Of a DNA stretch of 9,604 bases, positions 6,243 to 9,604 are shown piece by piece; within the stretch, counting starts at the first letter, position 1; each line of letters starts with the position of its first letter. The stretch lies in the NCBI GenBank assembly GCA_019416265.1, contig DXXQ01000250.1, positions 1 through 9,604 on the forward strand. The letters run 5' to 3'. The DNA comes from Clostridiales bacterium. GTDB lineage: Bacteria > Bacillota > Clostridia > Lachnospirales > Lachnospiraceae. The notes under the pieces are model-generated. The model was not told the origin of the DNA. It saw only the letters and a program-made list of their open reading frames with translations, and did no database searches. Position numbers and translations under genes: made by a program.

Positions 6243-9017
6243 TCACATTTCTTTTTTCAGCTTCCTTTCCGTATAAAAGACCAGGGCAGCAAAGGCAAGA
6301 CAGCCGACTGCACTGAGAAGTAAAAACAACCTGATATGAGGGGTGCTGTAATGGAGGGAAACCTCATGGGTTCCGGGCTCAAGCTCAAGGGCCATGAACA
6401 TGGTATTCGCCTTTTTAAGCTCCATTTCCTTTCCGTCCACAACTGCCTTCCAGCCCTTGCTGTATGGAATGGAAAATACGAGAGCCTTACGTTCCTTCAA
6501 GGATATCTGACAGCTCACATCCCCGTAATCTGTGGTAAGATTTTCCACCCTGTCTTCCTTCCTGTCTGCCGTATACTGGGAAAGCCGGTCCATCGGCTGG
6601 CAGTAAACGCTGAGATCCTCAAAGGAATAGCTTCCCTTCCTCTGGATGGTGAGATAGATCTTGTTTACAGGGGCAGAGGAGTAGCCCAGGTTATTTGAAA
6701 AATTGTGACGGCCGTTATAGAAATTGTTGCGGTCTGTAACCACATGGATCTTTTTGTCGATCATCCGTCCGTCAATATCCGCTGCTGCAGTAAAATAAAA
6801 ATCATTGGTGACCTTTTCATCCTTGATTTCGATTTCTCTTTGTTCCTTCCCGGAAAGCGCCTCCCACTCTTTGTCGGAATAGGCGGATCTCCTTGTCACA
6901 GGCTGATAATGAAGCTCATCGAAAACAAGATAAAGCTCGCTGTCGGAAAGACCGGAAAATTCCAGAACACAGACAGCGTCGTTCTCTGTCGCCGTAATCT
7001 TCTGATCCGAAACCTGGCAGCCCCGGACAGGGCGGATCACATAATCCAGCTCCCTGGAGGTATCCTCCGGCTCACAGGTCTTAAGGCTGCTTTCCTCCAG
7101 AACAACTCCCTGCATCAGAGCCTGTTGGCGCTGCATCACATTCATGGCAAGGAAGTCCTCCCGGGAAATAGAAGAATCATAGGTATAGGCAAAGGGAAGG
7201 GCATCCGGGTCTTCATAAATAAAGATATTACGCATTGCGCCGCCCTTCATAAGATCAGGAGATTTGAGCCTCTTGACCGGTTCATATCCGTAAGGCATGA
7301 ACTGTCTGCCGCCCACCTGATACTTCATGGAAAAAAGCTTCATCAAAAAGGCGCGGCTGTTCAGATTGTAGAAATTCTGTCCCATGGGCTTACAGGGGTA
7401 CAGCTCATTCTGGAACCGGCTCACATCCCCGTTTGCAAGGGAAAAGAAAAACTGGCCGCCGTTTAAGGCGCTCATCACCTGGCCGTTCTGAAGGATTCCT
7501 GCGGAAACCTGGTCAAAGCGGTAATCCTCCATGTCCTCCATTCGGGAGAGAACCTCCTGTACCTTTGTGACATTTTTGCTGTAGGCGCTTCCTATATCTG
7601 CAAACTGGGAGGTATGTACGTCGTCATTCTCCGGACAGAAAAAGCACTGATACATATTGAGTAGCGTACCAGCCGAAATTCCGGTAAAGAGCAGAAGTGG
7701 GATCAGAATCTTTTTCTTCCGGAACCACGGATACCCCAGGGAAAAAACTGCCCAGAAGCCAAAAACCAGAAGAATAGAGGCAAGGTTCCAGTCATTGTGG
7801 GCATAGACATCTGCAAAAACATAAATCCCCCACAGTCCGAGAACCCCCAAAATCCCGTAAAGCTGCCTTGAGGTCAGATGAAAGAACTCCGGATAAAGCT
7901 TTACAAAAATATAGGACATCAGCATGGTAAACGCCCAGCACCAGCGGTTTGTCACATAGGAAAAGCCGTTTAACATATGGGCGACATAGGGAATGCAGAG
8001 GAAGCACATGCACATGAGAAAGCCGATTTTCATGGCAGTAAATTTTTTGCGCAGGGTGAACAGAAGAAGCACACCCAGAATTCCCACTGCGGAAATTCCG
8101 ATAATCGTAAAATGTCCCTCAAACTTTCCGATGAGAGCGGGAATCAGTCTGTGATAATATACGGTCCGGTAAGAACGCATAATGTAATTCACAGCCCCGA
8201 TCCGGTCTGTGCCAAGGACAGCACCGAGAGTGGGGAAAAAGATCGCAGAAGCGATCAGGACGCCTATGAGGCTGAAAAGGGCAAATCTGCCCAGATAAAA
8301 ACCAAGCTCCCGGATCCGGATCTTGCCGAAAATCATGAAATACCGGTAAACTGCATAGATCACGGTGAAAATTCCCAGCATATAGAAAAAATAAAAATTG
8401 GAAAGAGCGCTTACGGCAAGGGCAAGAATATAAAGATAAGGACGTTCCTTCTTATAAACCTTGTCTACGCCGATCAAAAGCAGAGGGAAATAAATCCCCG
8501 GATTCAGGAAAAAAGGATGCTTAAATCCGGCTACAAAGCTCCACTGACAAAAGGCGTAGAGAACTGCGCCCAGCAGGGTGGGGAAGTAACCGTTTTTGTG
8601 ATATCTGCTGTACAGGGAAAAGGTAACCCCTGCCAGATAAATACGCAGCAGCAAAAGTGCGTCGTAAAGGTATTCCGTATACTTATAGGGAACAGCCACG
8701 GAAAGCAGATTCAAAGGATCGCCGATGGCATAATAATGTAAGGTGGTAAGGATGTCCGAGCCATAGCCGATATGGAAATCCCACATGGGAAAGTGAAGCC
8801 TGTGCTCTGTAAAAAGTGTCTTGAGGACATCGCGGAGATAATGCCCCAGATAGGCAAGCGAAACATAGTGCTGCTTCAGTCCGTCGCCCATACGGGCCTC
8901 GTAGATAAAAGACTTTCCGCTGAGAAAAAAACCTGCAAGAATAATAGAAAGAAATACGCCTGATACAAGGGTATAAACAAGCAGATATCTCAGGAAAGGA
9001 TGTTTGGAAGATTTCAT
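6243..9017 (-). CDS. YfhO-family polytopic membrane protein (GT-C-like)
   Basis: Large integral membrane protein of 924 residues, similar in layout to Bacillus YfhO (861 residues). An N-terminal membrane segment (about 11-33) is followed by an extracytoplasmic loop with acidic residues typical of GT-C enzymes (GDGLKQHY, D45; PMWDFHIGYGSD, D80; IGDPLNLLS, D100). Many hydrophobic helices follow up to about residue 455. A soluble region of about 430 residues comes next, ending in the family-typical PYSKGWKAVVDGKE (851-864) and a final helix at 897-915 with a Lys-rich cytoplasmic tail. Published work on B. subtilis links YfhO, with CsbB and GtcA, to lipoteichoic acid glycosylation; a role in glycosylating a cell-envelope polymer is inferred here. 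No glycosyltransferase partner lies in the window. ATG at 9017 is preceded by GGGGGGA (minus strand, complement of 9023-9029). It is monocistronic here, with its own promoter and terminator. Confidence 0.88.
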   Translation of the reverse strand: MKSSKHPFLRYLLVYTLVSGVFLSIILAGFFLSGKSFIYEARMGDGLKQHYVSLAYLGHYLRDVLKTLFTEHRLHFPMWDFHIGYGSDILTTLHYYAIGDPLNLLSVAVPYKYTEYLYDALLLLRIYLAGVTFSLYSRYHKNGYFPTLLGAVLYAFCQWSFVAGFKHPFFLNPGIYFPLLLIGVDKVYKKERPYLYILALAVSALSNFYFFYMLGIFTVIYAVYRYFMIFGKIRIRELGFYLGRFALFSLIGVLIASAIFFPTLGAVLGTDRIGAVNYIMRSYRTVYYHRLIPALIGKFEGHFTIIGISAVGILGVLLLFTLRKKFTAMKIGFLMCMCFLCIPYVAHMLNGFSYVTNRWCWAFTMLMSYIFVKLYPEFFHLTSRQLYGILGVLGLWGIYVFADVYAHNDWNLASILLVFGFWAVFSLGYPWFRKKKILIPLLLFTGISAGTLLNMYQCFFCPENDDVHTSQFADIGSAYSKNVTKVQEVLSRMEDMEDYRFDQVSAGILQNGQVMSALNGGQFFFSLANGDVSRFQNELYPCKPMGQNFYNLNSRAFLMKLFSMKYQVGGRQFMPYGYEPVKRLKSPDLMKGGAMRNIFIYEDPDALPFAYTYDSSISREDFLAMNVMQRQQALMQGVVLEESSLKTCEPEDTSRELDYVIRPVRGCQVSDQKITATENDAVCVLEFSGLSDSELYLVFDELHYQPVTRRSAYSDKEWEALSGKEQREIEIKDEKVTNDFYFTAAADIDGRMIDKKIHVVTDRNNFYNGRHNFSNNLGYSSAPVNKIYLTIQRKGSYSFEDLSVYCQPMDRLSQYTADRKEDRVENLTTDYGDVSCQISLKERKALVFSIPYSKGWKAVVDGKEMELKKANTMFMALELEPGTHEVSLHYSTPHIRLFLLLSAVGCLAFAALVFYTERKLKKEM

Positions 9018-9053
9018 GATTTTCCCCCCGGTAACAATAATAATGATAAAAAA

Positions 9054-9082
9054 AGTATAGAATAAATGGTATAAAATGTCAA
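9054..9082 (-). promoter_or_regulatory. Sigma-A promoter of the yfhO-family gene
   Basis: Reading the minus strand, TTGACA (9082-9077) is followed after 17 nt by TATACT (9059-9054), five of six matches to the -10 consensus. Transcription would start near 9047, leaving a leader of about 30 nt to the ATG at 9017. Confidence 0.75.
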
Positions 9083-9128
9083 TAAAAGAAGAACTTTCCC
9101 CACAGGCTGAAAAATAACCAAAAATAAA

Positions 9129-9157
9129 TTGACGAATAAGAAAAAAACATACATAAT
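9129..9157 (+). promoter_or_regulatory. Sigma-A promoter of glpK
   Basis: TTGACG (9129-9134) and CATAAT (9152-9157) are each one base off consensus, with a 17-nt spacer. A/T-rich DNA just upstream (9110-9128) could act as an UP element. The start would fall near 9164, with a leader of about 74 nt. I see no hairpin resembling a GlpP-type antitermination leader and no convincing cre site. Confidence 0.7.
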
Positions 9158-9164
9158 ATCTATA

Positions 9165-9222
9165 AAAACAGAGTCAAAAAGGCGGAAAAAGCTAAAAAAC
9201 AGAAAAAACAGAGAGAAAACAG
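9165..9222 (+). repeat. Four AAAACAG repeats in the glpK leader
   Basis: AAAACAG occurs at 9165-9171, 9196-9202, 9205-9211 and 9216-9222 in a purine-rich, apparently unstructured leader between the glpK promoter and its ribosome binding site (AAGGAG, 9225-9230). It may simply be A-rich leader sequence that keeps the ribosome binding site open. Confidence 0.45.
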
Positions 9223-9237
9223 CAAAGGAGACAACCT

Positions 9238-9604
9238 ATGGCGAAATATGTAATGGCCCTGGATGCAGGGACCACAAGCAACAGAAGCATACTTTTTAAT
9301 GAAAAGGGCGAAATCTGCAGCGTAGCACAAAGAGAATTCACCCAGCACTTTCCAAAGCCCGGCTGGGTCGAGCACGATGCCGATGAAATCTGGGCCAGCA
9401 TGCTGGGAGTTGCCGTGGAGGCAATGAACAAGATCGGCGCTTCCGCTTCAGACATTGCGGCAATCGGAATCACCAATCAGAGGGAGACAGCCATTGTATG
9501 GGACAAAAATACAGGAGAGCCGGTGTACCGGGCCATTGTGTGGCAGTGCCGCAGAACCTCGGAATACTGCGATTCCTTGAAAGAAAAAGGAATGACAGAG
9601 AAGT
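9238..9604 (+). CDS. glpK: Glycerol kinase, N-terminal part (runs off window)
   Basis: Phosphorylates glycerol with ATP to sn-glycerol 3-phosphate, trapping glycerol taken up by the facilitator and feeding lipid synthesis and catabolism. Only the first 122 codons are present. They start with the FGGY-kinase phosphate motif ALDAGTTSNRSILF (7-20), then PKPGWVEHDADEIW (39-52), GITNQRETAIVWD (77-89, with the glycerol-binding R82/E83) and AIVWQCRRT (99-107). ATG 9238 follows AAGGAG (9225-9230) by 7 nt. The gene is divergent from the yfhO-family gene and has its own promoter. Downstream glp genes, if any, are outside the window. A different FGGY sugar kinase is unlikely given the GITNQRET and WVEHDADEIW matches. 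Confidence 0.95.
   Translation, partial: MAKYVMALDAGTTSNRSILFNEKGEICSVAQREFTQHFPKPGWVEHDADEIWASMLGVAVEAMNKIGASASDIAAIGITNQRETAIVWDKNTGEPVYRAIVWQCRRTSEYCDSLKEKGMTEK

Noticed and set aside
6705..7466. Long plus-strand open frame opposite the membrane-protein gene
   Set aside because: Antisense to a well-supported YfhO-family gene, no recognisable family, no good ribosome binding site; a shadow of the codon use on the other strand.
7977..8741. Second long plus-strand open frame opposite the membrane-protein gene
   Set aside because: Its product is highly charged and lysine-rich because it mirrors hydrophobic codons on the minus strand; no family resemblance.

Overview
The window looks like the chromosome of a Gram-positive anaerobe of the class Clostridia, most likely a member of the Lachnospiraceae. 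This is inferred from the moderate base composition, the strong AGGAGG-type ribosome binding sites, a RecU-type (Firmicutes) Holliday junction resolvase, a short HisG paired with HisZ, a YfhO-family membrane protein and a clostridial-style GlpK N terminus. Genus and species cannot be fixed from the sequence alone. Nothing here looks like a phage, insertion sequence, plasmid or CRISPR locus.

Layout. (1) Positions 1-1063 hold the 3' part of a type I signal peptidase gene (lepB) followed 3 nt later by recU. (2) Positions 1060-1195 hold a consensus sigma-A promoter whose -35 box overlaps the recU stop codon and whose -10 box is embedded in a perfect 10-bp inverted repeat, then a leader of about 100 nt. 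(3) Positions 1196-6146 are a tight five-gene histidine operon, hisZ-hisG-hisD-hisB-hisIE, with overlaps or gaps of at most 11 nt. (4) Positions 6169-6226 form a large hairpin that ends two convergent units. (5) Positions 6243-9017 on the minus strand encode a 924-residue YfhO-family polytopic membrane protein. (6) Positions 9018-9237 are a divergent promoter region. (7) From 9238 the start of glpK (glycerol kinase) runs off the window.

How the genes work together. HisZ and the short HisG together make the first enzyme of histidine biosynthesis, ATP phosphoribosyltransferase. The HisE and HisI domains of the last gene do steps 2 and 3. HisB does the dehydration step (imidazoleglycerol-phosphate dehydratase), and HisD does the last two oxidations. 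HisA, HisH, HisF, HisC and a histidinol-phosphatase are absent from the cluster and must be elsewhere if the pathway is complete.

The most notable item is the last his gene. Ahead of normal HisI and HisE domains it carries about 220 residues that read as a shortened, degenerate HisF-like barrel in which the two catalytic aspartate positions appear as Tyr and Ser. This looks like a pseudoenzyme domain fused to HisIE. The second notable item is the promoter/operator at 1060-1093, which suggests repression at the DNA level rather than leader attenuation.
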